56,798 nt of DNA from Phycisphaerales bacterium (GTDB lineage Bacteria > Planctomycetota > Phycisphaerae > UBA1845): contig CP070691.1 in assembly GCA_020353195.1 (NCBI GenBank), forward strand, positions 1,521,212 through 1,578,009, given 5' to 3'. The position numbers were made by a program, and so were the translations under genes. This document shows positions 42,960 through 51,183 of this stretch, piece after piece. The notes below the pieces were generated by a model. The model was given only the letters and a program-made list of their open reading frames with translations. It searched no databases and was not told where the DNA came from. The first letter of the stretch is position 1. Every line of letters begins with the position of its first letter.

Positions 42960-45782
42960 TCACGGTCCGGTCAGGACCGCATCGAACTGGGCGTAGTCGT
43001 TCTCGTCCACGTCGTCGTCGCCGTCGAAGTCCATATCCAGGCAGGTGGGGTTCATCGTCCCGCCGTCCCCGGTGTAGCACTGCTGGAAGATGGTGAAGTC
43101 GGCCAGGTCGACGTCCCCGTCGCAGTCGGCATCCCCCCGCTGCTGGAGGATGAAGTCGACGTAGGAATGGGTCTCGAACAGGCTCGTCCACATTCCGCTG
43201 AACTCGCCCCCGTCCGACCCATAGTAGTTCGAGAACGTGATGTTGATTCCGATGACGTGCCCGGGCGTCAGGGTCAGGCCGTCGACCACCGGCGCGTCCG
43301 ACGGATACCACGTGTAAGCGGCGCCTTCCGGCAACGTCCGGGGGATGGTCATCTCGGTCTCGTAGATCCAGCTCGCATACTGCGAACCCACCTCGGCTCC
43401 CGGAATGACGGAACGTCCGTAGACCTCGACGGTGGACGCCCCGTGATAGGTGTACACGTGATTGCCGTCGCCCCAGGAGTCGCCGAAGTGGTTGTGCTTG
43501 TTGTCGGGATTGCTGGTGTCGGTGTGGCCGGCGGTGTGCCGAACGGGGGATTCGAACCGTCCGTCCTGGCCGCTGCCGTCGATGGAGATCATGAACCGAA
43601 GTTTCTCGCTCGACACGAAGGCGAAGTACAGCCCGTCCTCGTTGTACCCGGCGTAGGTGGTCAGGTCGAAATCGGCGACGTAATTGGTGAAGTAGTAGCC
43701 CTCGGTCAGGAGGTTCCACCAGCCTCCGACGACCCCGTCCACGCCCGGTGTCGGCATCAACGGCAGATAGCGTGAGACGCTGTAGAGCGGCTGGTGATCG
43801 TCGCCGTCCACGATGCCGTCGTCGTCCGTGTCCGTATCGAGCGGGTCGACGCCGCGGAAGTTGTACGCGGTGTACTCGCCCAGATCGTCAAGTCCGTCGC
43901 CGTCGGTATCCGCCAGGGCCGAGCTTGATCCGAACCGCACCTCATCCATCCACACGCGTGGGTCGTCGTCCGGCAGGTCGTCACCGTCGTCATCGACGCA
44001 CTCGATGTAGCTGTCATACGGCCAGGGATACAGCAGCCAGTCGTCGCCGTACTCGCGATTCGTCAGCCCGATGCCGTCGTAGTGGGCTCCCCAGTCCATA
44101 TGCCATCCGGTGGGCCCCAGGGGATCCGGGTAGGCCCAGGGGAAGTGGCAGAACAGCACCTCGGGCGTGCCGGCCGTGCGGTTCTCCATCGCTTCCAGCG
44201 CGTGATGGAGCTCGTGCGTGAACGTCCAGGCGATCGTGTAGTTGACGTTCGGGTCCTTGCCGGGATAGGGGACGCCGCACACCGTGCCCAGCGACGCGCA
44301 TGTGCTTCCGAACACGACGTATCCGCCGTAACACCCCGCCAGATTGTTGCCGACCAGATACGCCAGGTCGTACTGGTCGTTCTCGACGCCGCGACTTCGC
44401 AGCTCGTTCTGCACGGCACTGCTGTACCAGTCCGGTCCCGGCGCGAAGTCGTCCAGATACATCCAGGTGACGTCCATGTTGAGCTGCCCGACGCTCGTGC
44501 GCCAGTAGAACTCGAGCCCCTTCTTGAGCCCTTCGGTCAACTGGTTGACCTCGGTGTCGGTATAGCCGCGCTTGTAGAACACCATGAGCAGTTCCATGTT
44601 CTTGTGCATGGAGAACTCATTCGGATCGGTGCCCAGGGTGACGGCCTGCTCGTTGGTGAAGTCGTTGACCTCGTTCCCGTCGCCGTCGATGGCGTAGACC
44701 TTGTAGTAGTAGGTCTGCCCGGGCGTCAGGTTGCAGTCCGTGAAGGACGTGCGAACCAGCACGCGCTTGATCGGGTCGTCCGGGTAGCCCTGGGCCGGCG
44801 TGCGGCGATAGACCTCGTATCCGGCGACGTCGGGATTCACCACCTCGTCCCACGCGACGTGGGCCGTGGAATAGTACGGCGTGAGCTGCACGTCGGTCTT
44901 CGGCCAGGGCGTGCGCGGGCCCACGCACTCGACGTCGGTGTCCTCCTCGCCGCTACTGCCGACGGCCGTAATCGCGTAGTAGTAGCTCGTGCCGTTGACC
45001 GCCGTGGCGTCGTCGTACAGGGTTGCGTTGGGGTCGGTAACGGTGTCGAGGGGGGTCATCCCAACGACGGAGCTGAACGGACTCGTGTCGCGGTAGATCG
45101 CGAAGTGGTCAAACCACGGCCGCGGAATATACGGGTCCCAGCTCAGCGACACGACGCTGTCTCCCGCCATCGCCGCCAGCCCCGTGGGATTGTCGGGAAC
45201 GGGGTCGAAAGTCATGCCGTCGAACCAGAGCGTGAAGCCGCTGTCCCACGTATCGGCGTGGATTTCGACGTAGTCGATGTGCGCCAGATCAGGTCCGCCG
45301 ACTTGCGTTCGCTGCCAGGTGACGTCGCCCTCGATGGGAATGGTGATCTCCAGCCAGCTCCCGACGGCGTCGTTGAGCACTTCGTAGCCGGCCTGGTACT
45401 GGTAGTAGTCCGAGGTCCCCGGACCGGTACCCAGGCGGATCCACGGCGACTGGTTCTGGAAGTTGTACGGGCTGGGGTTCTCCGCATAGACCCAGAACCG
45501 CAGGGCGGCGACATACGTGAAGTCCCAGTCTCCATCGCGGGCGACGGGGGTCCACAGCCACGTGTCGAAGCCGCCCGTGGTCTCGTACTTCAGCGAGTTG
45601 GTCCCGACCATGAGGAATGAGCCGTCATCGGTGATCGTCGAGCTTCCGCCGACGGTCAGGCCCCAGTCCCACTGGCTCGCGGAGCTTTCGGTCAAGGCGT
45701 CGGGGGCGGGCGGGTCCGCCGCCAGGGCCGGCGCCGTCAGCGCACAACAGGCCAACACAACGCGAAACACTCTCTGAGCCAT
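42960..45782 (-). CDS. Secreted HExxH metallopeptidase-like protein with dockerin-like tail
   Basis: A 940-residue exported protein. Signal peptide to about residue 21; GFQ-type beta-sandwich relative (about 40-200: FWVYAENPSPYNFQNQSPWI, WLEITIPIEGDVTW, LWFDGMTFD); FnIII-like domains; a peptidase-like region with TFTHELHHALEAMENR where His523, Glu524 and His527 match HExxH (third ligand not assigned); thrombospondin-3-like calcium repeats (DTDGDGLDDLGEY, DTDTDDDGIVDGDDH); a CBM9-like domain (about 690-860: GVVGGWWNLLTEGYYFTNYV, EDGLYFAFVSSEKLRFMISI); and paired EF-hands (GDADCDGDVDLADFTIFQQC, DFDGDDDVDENDY). GGAGG precedes the ATG. The first 320 residues are clearly paralogous to the gene at 39850. 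Confidence 0.85.
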   Translation of the reverse strand: MAQRVFRVVLACCALTAPALAADPPAPDALTESSASQWDWGLTVGGSSTITDDGSFLMVGTNSLKYETTGGFDTWLWTPVARDGDWDFTYVAALRFWVYAENPSPYNFQNQSPWIRLGTGPGTSDYYQYQAGYEVLNDAVGSWLEITIPIEGDVTWQRTQVGGPDLAHIDYVEIHADTWDSGFTLWFDGMTFDPVPDNPTGLAAMAGDSVVSLSWDPYIPRPWFDHFAIYRDTSPFSSVVGMTPLDTVTDPNATLYDDATAVNGTSYYYAITAVGSSGEEDTDVECVGPRTPWPKTDVQLTPYYSTAHVAWDEVVNPDVAGYEVYRRTPAQGYPDDPIKRVLVRTSFTDCNLTPGQTYYYKVYAIDGDGNEVNDFTNEQAVTLGTDPNEFSMHKNMELLMVFYKRGYTDTEVNQLTEGLKKGLEFYWRTSVGQLNMDVTWMYLDDFAPGPDWYSSAVQNELRSRGVENDQYDLAYLVGNNLAGCYGGYVVFGSTCASLGTVCGVPYPGKDPNVNYTIAWTFTHELHHALEAMENRTAGTPEVLFCHFPWAYPDPLGPTGWHMDWGAHYDGIGLTNREYGDDWLLYPWPYDSYIECVDDDGDDLPDDDPRVWMDEVRFGSSSALADTDGDGLDDLGEYTAYNFRGVDPLDTDTDDDGIVDGDDHQPLYSVSRYLPLMPTPGVDGVVGGWWNLLTEGYYFTNYVADFDLTTYAGYNEDGLYFAFVSSEKLRFMISIDGSGQDGRFESPVRHTAGHTDTSNPDNKHNHFGDSWGDGNHVYTYHGASTVEVYGRSVIPGAEVGSQYASWIYETEMTIPRTLPEGAAYTWYPSDAPVVDGLTLTPGHVIGINITFSNYYGSDGGEFSGMWTSLFETHSYVDFILQQRGDADCDGDVDLADFTIFQQCYTGDGGTMNPTCLDMDFDGDDDVDENDYAQFDAVLTGP

Positions 45783-46006
45783 CGCATACCTCCGGCGGTC
45801 GTGACTGTAAACGCGCCTGCTCTCTCCCCCTTCCAGGCTTGGTGATCATCGCGGGCGAGGCCGGTCACGCGGGGGTCAGTAGGGCCTCCGCAACGGCGAA
45901 GGCACCGGGTGGATTGACCCGATCGATCCGTTCCGTTGGGTGGGGCATGATCGAGGGCCGTCCCAGCGCAACCACCCCTCCCCTGCCCATAGGGGATTGC
46001 TTATAC

Positions 46007-46034
46007 ATTATAGCACTGAGGGAAGGGAATCCAA
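46007..46034 (-). promoter_or_regulatory. Promoter for the metallopeptidase-like gene pair
   Basis: Minus strand: TTGGAT (46034-46029), 16-base spacer, perfect TATAAT (46012-46007). Leader of about 220 bases to the ATG at 45782; the leader begins with a CCCCT/AGGGG hairpin. The remainder of the 45783-46260 gap shows nothing else that I can name. Confidence 0.6.
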
Positions 46035-46260
46035 GCCCTATGGCGGTTAGGCCGCGCCGCGTCCCTCGGCCACAGGCCGGTGGGTCCGGCGAGGGCCGCA
46101 TTGCCGCGCGCGTGCGCACGAAGATCACAACTGACTGACTGCTCGAATGTTACGACAGCGCCGCCCGCCATCGAAGGGAGTGGCTGCGGGCAGGTTGCTG
46201 TGGCGCCGGGATCGGCGGCGTTCGGGATGATCGCCGCTTGCCGCAGCCGGGAGAGCGGCC

Positions 46261-47169
46261 TCAGCCGGTGAAGGCCTGCTGGAAAGCGGCGAAGTCGTGG
46301 AGGTCTACGTCCCGATCGCAATCCGCGTCAAACGTGGTTGCACAGTCCTGAGCCGGCGGGCGATTGGCCGGTCCGCTCGTGGACAGGCAGTTCTCGAACG
46401 TGACGTAATCGTCGAGGTCCACGTCTCCGTCGGCGTCGGAATCGCCCGCGGACCGAGTCGTACCCGTGATCTCGAAGGCCATGTTGTTGACCACGGGCCC
46501 GTATCCCAATCCAAACCGGCTCCAGTTCAATCCGCTGGACGTGACGTCCGTGGTGTCTGACCAGTACAGCTCGTCGAATTGGCCGCCCATCAGACCGTTC
46601 GTGGTGACGGCCGCCCACTGGAACTCATCGGCCCAGTCGTCACCGCTCACCACCAGGACGTACTCCTCGCACGGGCTGATGTTGAGGGAGTCACCGCCGT
46701 TCGGCACGTCGGCCAGGTCAACGTGCCACCTCCTGATGTTCTCCGTGCCGAGCGCCGAAGGGTCCTCGTCGGCGACATGGAGCGCGTCCCAGTCGCACGT
46801 ATTCTCGTCCCACGCATGGAGGCGTTCGATGAGACCGTTGGTGGTGGTGTCATGGAGATATACGTAGATGTGCAACTCACCGGGGCCGCCGCCGTAGTTC
46901 TTGAAGAAGCCCCAGAAGGTAACACCGGTCATTTGCGCGGCGTGCTCGACGGTGAACCAGTCGCCTACAGCCGTCGTGTCGCCGGCCTCGAACGGATACC
47001 AGTTGGTGCTGAGCACGGATTGCACGGCGTAGTAGTGGGGGCCTTGCCCGATATCGACTGCCTGCGGTTGGCCGGTGGAGAAGAGGACCGGGTCAACTCC
47101 CGCCGCGACCGAGCCCCACAGCACGATCAACACAGTCGCAACCAGGTACCTGTTGATGTTGGTGTTCAT
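46261..47169 (-). CDS. Small secreted protein with dockerin-like tail
   Basis: A 302-residue exported protein. Signal peptide (NRYLVATVLIVLWGSVAAG), a beta-rich domain of about 210 residues (VTFWGFFKNYGGGPGELHIY, CEEYVLVVSGDDWADEFQW), and a C-terminal EF-hand pair at about 241-302 (DSDADGDVDLDDYVTFENC and DADCDRDVDLHDFAAFQQ). Its ATG overlaps the stop of the pseudopilin gene (ATGA at 47166-47169), so the two are translationally coupled. This is the tightest pseudopilin/exoprotein link in the window. Confidence 0.85.
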   Translation of the reverse strand: MNTNINRYLVATVLIVLWGSVAAGVDPVLFSTGQPQAVDIGQGPHYYAVQSVLSTNWYPFEAGDTTAVGDWFTVEHAAQMTGVTFWGFFKNYGGGPGELHIYVYLHDTTTNGLIERLHAWDENTCDWDALHVADEDPSALGTENIRRWHVDLADVPNGGDSLNISPCEEYVLVVSGDDWADEFQWAAVTTNGLMGGQFDELYWSDTTDVTSSGLNWSRFGLGYGPVVNNMAFEITGTTRSAGDSDADGDVDLDDYVTFENCLSTSGPANRPPAQDCATTFDADCDRDVDLHDFAAFQQAFTG

Positions 47170-48149
47170 TCTCTCGTCTCCGCCGCACCAGGGGCGGTCG
47201 GGTGGAACCAGCCTTTGTACTCGTAGATGTCTGGAATGGTCCAGGAGTCATTGACGGTATACCAGGTCGGATCAAGCTCGTCGGGAACGTTGAGGGCGTT
47301 CCCAAGAGGGTAATCGTGGCATTCAGCGGGTGGATAGTCACAACGGTTGTACCAACTGCTAAACCCGACGTGAGGAGACTCACCTGAGCGCCAGATGAAG
47401 TGCTCGGTCGTGTCGAGGCCGCTCTCGTTGCACCGTGGTCGATAGTCCGCGGGGTCGATATCGTACGCGGCCAGCGCGACATGCCCGTCTCGGTGCAGGA
47501 GGTTAGCGGCGAACTTATGGCGGTAACCGGTCGTGTTGGCCCCCCACCACGGGTCATCATATACGCCGCTGACAAGCGCCACTCCGCCGAGGTTATGCGT
47601 CCAGGTCCACCAACCGTCGCTTGCGATGACGCGCTTGTCCGGGTCGCCGTCGGGGTCCCAGCAGCCGAACTGCGCCGGGTCGGCCGCAGTGGAGTACGGC
47701 ACGCTGATCGCATAGCTGTGGTCAGCCCCCGGATTGTCGGGGCCTCCCAACGCAACCGGATAGTCGAAGCCCCATGCCGCGCCACGCTGGGCGACGAGGG
47801 GGTCGGGAAGTTGGTCAGCGGGGCAATAGCCGGGATCACGGGCTGCGATGTAGTTCCGCTCTTGCAGCAAATCGATCCAGGTGGCGATCCTGCCGAAATG
47901 TCGGTATTGAGGATCCAGGGCAGCATTGCCGTCGTCAAAGAGGGGTGCGTGGAAGCCCGGGAAGTCCTGTTGCAGCATGCGCAGCGCCTGGTTGATTATG
48001 CCGAGGTTCCGCGCGCATCGCACGACGTGCGCATCTTCGCGCACCCGGGTGAGGGTTGGAACGGCCACCGCACCTCCGACGATCAGGCACGCCGCCACCG
48101 TCGCCACTTCCATTAAAGTTAGCCCTCGCTTGTGGGAACTGGAGCTCAT
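47166..48149 (-). CDS. Divergent pseudopilin coupled to a dockerin-tagged exoprotein
   Basis: A 327-residue pseudopilin with an unusual N-terminus: RGLTLMEVATVAACLIVGGA, cleavage after Gly, Leu at +1 and Glu at +5. The C-terminal domain is homologous to that of the pseudopilin at 28674 ([57 protein letters not shown]). ATG 48149 has GGAGG 8 bases upstream, preferred over a TTG at 48164. It overlaps the following exoprotein gene by 4 bases. A canonical promoter lies 125 bases upstream. Confidence 0.88.
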   Translation of the reverse strand: MSSSSHKRGLTLMEVATVAACLIVGGAVAVPTLTRVREDAHVVRCARNLGIINQALRMLQQDFPGFHAPLFDDGNAALDPQYRHFGRIATWIDLLQERNYIAARDPGYCPADQLPDPLVAQRGAAWGFDYPVALGGPDNPGADHSYAISVPYSTAADPAQFGCWDPDGDPDKRVIASDGWWTWTHNLGGVALVSGVYDDPWWGANTTGYRHKFAANLLHRDGHVALAAYDIDPADYRPRCNESGLDTTEHFIWRSGESPHVGFSSWYNRCDYPPAECHDYPLGNALNVPDELDPTWYTVNDSWTIPDIYEYKGWFHPTAPGAAETRE

Positions 48150-48273
48150 CGCGCGGTCCTCCAATTGGAGTGGGCGGGTATCATCTGCGGTTCTGGACGT
48201 TGCGGTTCGACGTGCTCACCGGAACACTTCGCGGGTCCCCCTCGCGCGGTGAGCCGGCTTGCCCTCCAGGCGT

Positions 48274-48302
48274 ATTATGGACTCTCGGGGTCCGCAATTC
48301 AA
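48274..48302 (-). promoter_or_regulatory. Promoter for pseudopilin/exoprotein pair
   Basis: Minus strand: TTGAAT (48302-48297), 17-base spacer, CATAAT (48279-48274). Leader of about 118 bases to the ATG at 48149. The -35 matches the candidate at the 33.0 kb palindrome. Confidence 0.6.
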
Positions 48303-48401
48303 TCCGCATGAACGCGATTTGCGTTGAATCCGTCCGTCATCCTAAGCAGCAGAATCGGAAGGAGGGTGGATGCTGCGCTTTGCGTCCGCTCCCTGACGGT
48401 C

Positions 48402-48516
48402 GCGGCTCGTTATGCGTGACACGTGCGGCTCGTTATGTGTGACACGCGCGGCTCGTTGTGTGTGACACGTGCGGCTCGTTGTGTGTGACACGCGCGGCTC
48501 GTTATGTGTGACACGT
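48402..48516. repeat. Five tandem copies of a 23-bp repeat
   Basis: Units begin at 48402, 48425, 48448, 48471 and 48494, consensus GCGGCTCGTTRTGTGTGACACGY cut here at the 3' end; a partial sixth unit (GCGG) follows at 48517. The last base alternates T and C between units, and position 11 is A or G. Each unit carries GTGTGACAC, a GTGT/ACAC dyad. It lies between the GH31 stop (48549) and the pseudopilin promoter, outside any gene I accept. Confidence 0.9.
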
Positions 48517-48548
48517 GCGGGACGGAGGTCACTGGCACGAACCCGCGG

Positions 48549-50924
48549 TTACCAGGTGATCGTGACTCGTTGACGCGCGGAGGTGTTCCCGAACGGGAGT
48601 TCCGCCGTCCAGCAAGCTCCCTTCTGCCGGGCGGGCAATGCTCGCCCGTTCGCGCGGAGGGTCGGCTGGCGGGTGAGGCCGAACAGCTCGAGTCGCCATT
48701 TGCGGCGGGCGGGAATCGGTTTCATGCGCTTGCCCTTCGGGGCGATTGTGAAGGCGAATGAGCGCTCCGTCTTTCGTTTCGCCGTCAAGCGAGTCAGCAG
48801 AACCGCGCCCTTCTCGTACGCGTATGTCGTCGCGTCGTCCTCATAGAGCTCAAACGCGGTTTGCCACGGCCCGTTCATGTCGCCGATGTAGACGCGGGCG
48901 GTCAGCGTGTCCCATGATGGCTCGCGCGTGGTGGCGCCGGGGTCCGCCAACACGACCACGGCCGGCGCGCGAACGTAGACGGGTATCCGGTGGAGCACGG
49001 GTTCGGCCGTGACGTGGTTGACCCGTCCGCCGGAGCCTGTGGATCGGCCGGTCCAGAAGTCGAACCATCGGCCCGGCGTCAACTCCGTCCGCAGCGTGTT
49101 GCCGCGCTTTCGGATCTGCGACAGCGGTGCGGTCACCGGTCTGACCAGCAACGAGTCGCCGAAGAAGTACTGGGACGAAAGATTCGCGAACCGCCGGTCG
49201 GCGGGTTCGACGACGGCCATCGCGCGCATCATGGGCAGACCTTGCGTGTGGGCCTGCCATGCGGCGGCGTAGACGTAGGGGATCAATCGCATGCGCCATT
49301 GCAGAACGTCTCGAACGGCCGCCTCCGCTTTCGGGCCGAAGTGCCACGGCTCGCGCGGGCTGCACCCGTGGAACCGGGTCAACGGGCAGAACACGGCGAA
49401 CTGGGCCCAGCGCACGTATAGCTCCCGCGTCGGCGTCCCCAGGAACCCGCCGCCGTCGGTGGTCCAGAACGGAATGCCCGACAGGCCGGCATTGAGGCCC
49501 ATCTGCACCTGCGACGCCAGCCCCTGCCACGTCGGGTCCACATCGCCCGACCAGATGCTGGTTCCGTAACGCTGGATGCCGACGCGGCCGGTGCGGGTGA
49601 TGTTCACTATCCGTTTGTCGCAGTGGCGCCGCTGCCCGTCATAGATGGTCTCGCACCAGGTGTTGTTATACAGGTTGCGCATAGCGTCGCGCCCGCGCGC
49701 CAGCTCGCGCACGGACGGCGACAGGTAGCCGATCCAGTCGCCTTCGTCGGTCCACCAGCCGGCTACGCCCTCGTCCAGCAGGCGCCGCAGATGCTGCACG
49801 TACCAGCGACGCGTCGCGGGGTTGAAGAAATCGAGAAACAGGCTTCGGCCCTGATGGAAGTTGCCGGTGTGCACGGTCCCGTCGGTGCGGGTCAGGGCGA
49901 GTCCGTCGGAGCGCGCCCTGGCGGCCGTTTCGGCGGCCAGGTTGACCGCGGGCTTGAGTATCACGATCGTCTGGAAGCCCAGCTTGTCGAGTTCGCGGAG
50001 CATCCAGCGGGACCGGCTGAAGTGCTTGCGGTGCCACGTCAGCCCACCGATGCGCTGCTCCCACTGGAAGTCGAGGATGAGGCCGTCGGCGGGGATGTCA
50101 CGGGCCCGCAACTTTCGGGCCAGCGCGACAAGCTCGCGATCAGAGCGATAGCCCGGGACGTTGCCCCCGGGAGTCCGGCAGAACGAAGGGCCGAACAGCC
50201 AGCGCGGCGGCAACGGCGGTCGACCGGTCAGGTCGGCATATCGTCTAAGGACGTCGGGAATCGTCGGGCCCCACAGCACGAAGTAGTTGATGTAGCCGTC
50301 GCGGGCGGAGAAGGTGATTTGGCCTTTGCGCCGCAGGTCGAACGACGCGATGTTCGGGTTGTCGACAACCACGCCGTAGCCGCGCGTGCTCACCCAGAAG
50401 CTGATCGGAATGTCACCGCCCGCGCCGCCGAGGTGGTCAGCGGCCATGGTCCGGACGCAGCCTGTCCGGTCGATGTCCGCGAAGGCGTTCTGGCCGAGCC
50501 CGTAGATGCGCTCGGTGCGCGAGATGTTCCACGTAACGGCCACGCCGGGATGGAGATAGCCGAACGGTCCGCGGCTGGATTCCGCAAGGAAGGTTCCGTT
50601 GTCGTCGGTGTATTGGAGCCGGACGGGGTCGGTGTCGAAGACGACGCCGGCTGACCCGGCGGTCAGCCTGCGCCGGGTTCGCCGCAAGCGCCACGGCGGG
50701 GCGTTGGCACGGCGCGGGGGCGTGACATAACGCGTCGGCTCGTTCTGCCAGTGTTCGCCGGGATGCCAGACAACGTGAACGATGCCGTCGGCGACGGCGG
50801 TCAGCTCGGCCCATGCGCAGGCGGTGCGGATCTCCGCGCGGGTTCCGGCGACCTTCACGCGGCTCAAAGTGCCCGGCTCGGCGCGAACGGTCATGTCATC
50901 CAGGGAGATGTTCAGTTGGCCCAT
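48549..50924 (-). CDS. Glycoside hydrolase family 31 (alpha-glucosidase/xylosidase type)
   Basis: A 791-residue enzyme with the GH31 plan: N-terminal beta-sandwich (about 1-225, RIYGLGQNAFADID), catalytic barrel from about 240 (PPLPPRWLFGPSFCR, ADGLILDFQWE) and C-terminal beta domains. The nucleophile is Asp393 in GWWTDEGDW and the acid/base is Asp461 in WSGDVDPTW, both family signatures. DSLLVRPVT and VYVRAPAVVVLADP are typical of the C-terminal part. There is no signal peptide, so it probably acts inside the cell on oligosaccharides. The exact glycoside is not evident. It is divergent from the GH35/42-like gene, separated by 259 bases. Confidence 0.93.
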   Translation of the reverse strand: MGQLNISLDDMTVRAEPGTLSRVKVAGTRAEIRTACAWAELTAVADGIVHVVWHPGEHWQNEPTRYVTPPRRANAPPWRLRRTRRRLTAGSAGVVFDTDPVRLQYTDDNGTFLAESSRGPFGYLHPGVAVTWNISRTERIYGLGQNAFADIDRTGCVRTMAADHLGGAGGDIPISFWVSTRGYGVVVDNPNIASFDLRRKGQITFSARDGYINYFVLWGPTIPDVLRRYADLTGRPPLPPRWLFGPSFCRTPGGNVPGYRSDRELVALARKLRARDIPADGLILDFQWEQRIGGLTWHRKHFSRSRWMLRELDKLGFQTIVILKPAVNLAAETAARARSDGLALTRTDGTVHTGNFHQGRSLFLDFFNPATRRWYVQHLRRLLDEGVAGWWTDEGDWIGYLSPSVRELARGRDAMRNLYNNTWCETIYDGQRRHCDKRIVNITRTGRVGIQRYGTSIWSGDVDPTWQGLASQVQMGLNAGLSGIPFWTTDGGGFLGTPTRELYVRWAQFAVFCPLTRFHGCSPREPWHFGPKAEAAVRDVLQWRMRLIPYVYAAAWQAHTQGLPMMRAMAVVEPADRRFANLSSQYFFGDSLLVRPVTAPLSQIRKRGNTLRTELTPGRWFDFWTGRSTGSGGRVNHVTAEPVLHRIPVYVRAPAVVVLADPGATTREPSWDTLTARVYIGDMNGPWQTAFELYEDDATTYAYEKGAVLLTRLTAKRKTERSFAFTIAPKGKRMKPIPARRKWRLELFGLTRQPTLRANGRALPARQKGACWTAELPFGNTSARQRVTITW

Positions 50925-51183
50925 TGGATAGGTAGCTCGTGTCTTGCGGTGTCCGGTGCCCCTCGACCACGCCCGGGGTTGGGCGGGATTATGGCACGGG
51001 TGCGCTTCGTCGGCAACGGCACGCGGTGGTGGTTCGACGTTTCGCGGTGCGCACGGTATGATCCCGGCCGGCTCGATGCGAGCGAGCGGAGGCGCGGGTC
51101 AGGACACGCCGCCGGTGGTAAGCGGGTGGACCTGCAGACCCGGTTCGCGGCGGACGTGAGCGGTTGTCCGGGAACGTGATGTC

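Noticed and set aside
48402..48516. CRISPR array
   Set aside because: Units are contiguous with no unique spacers, and no cas genes are present.
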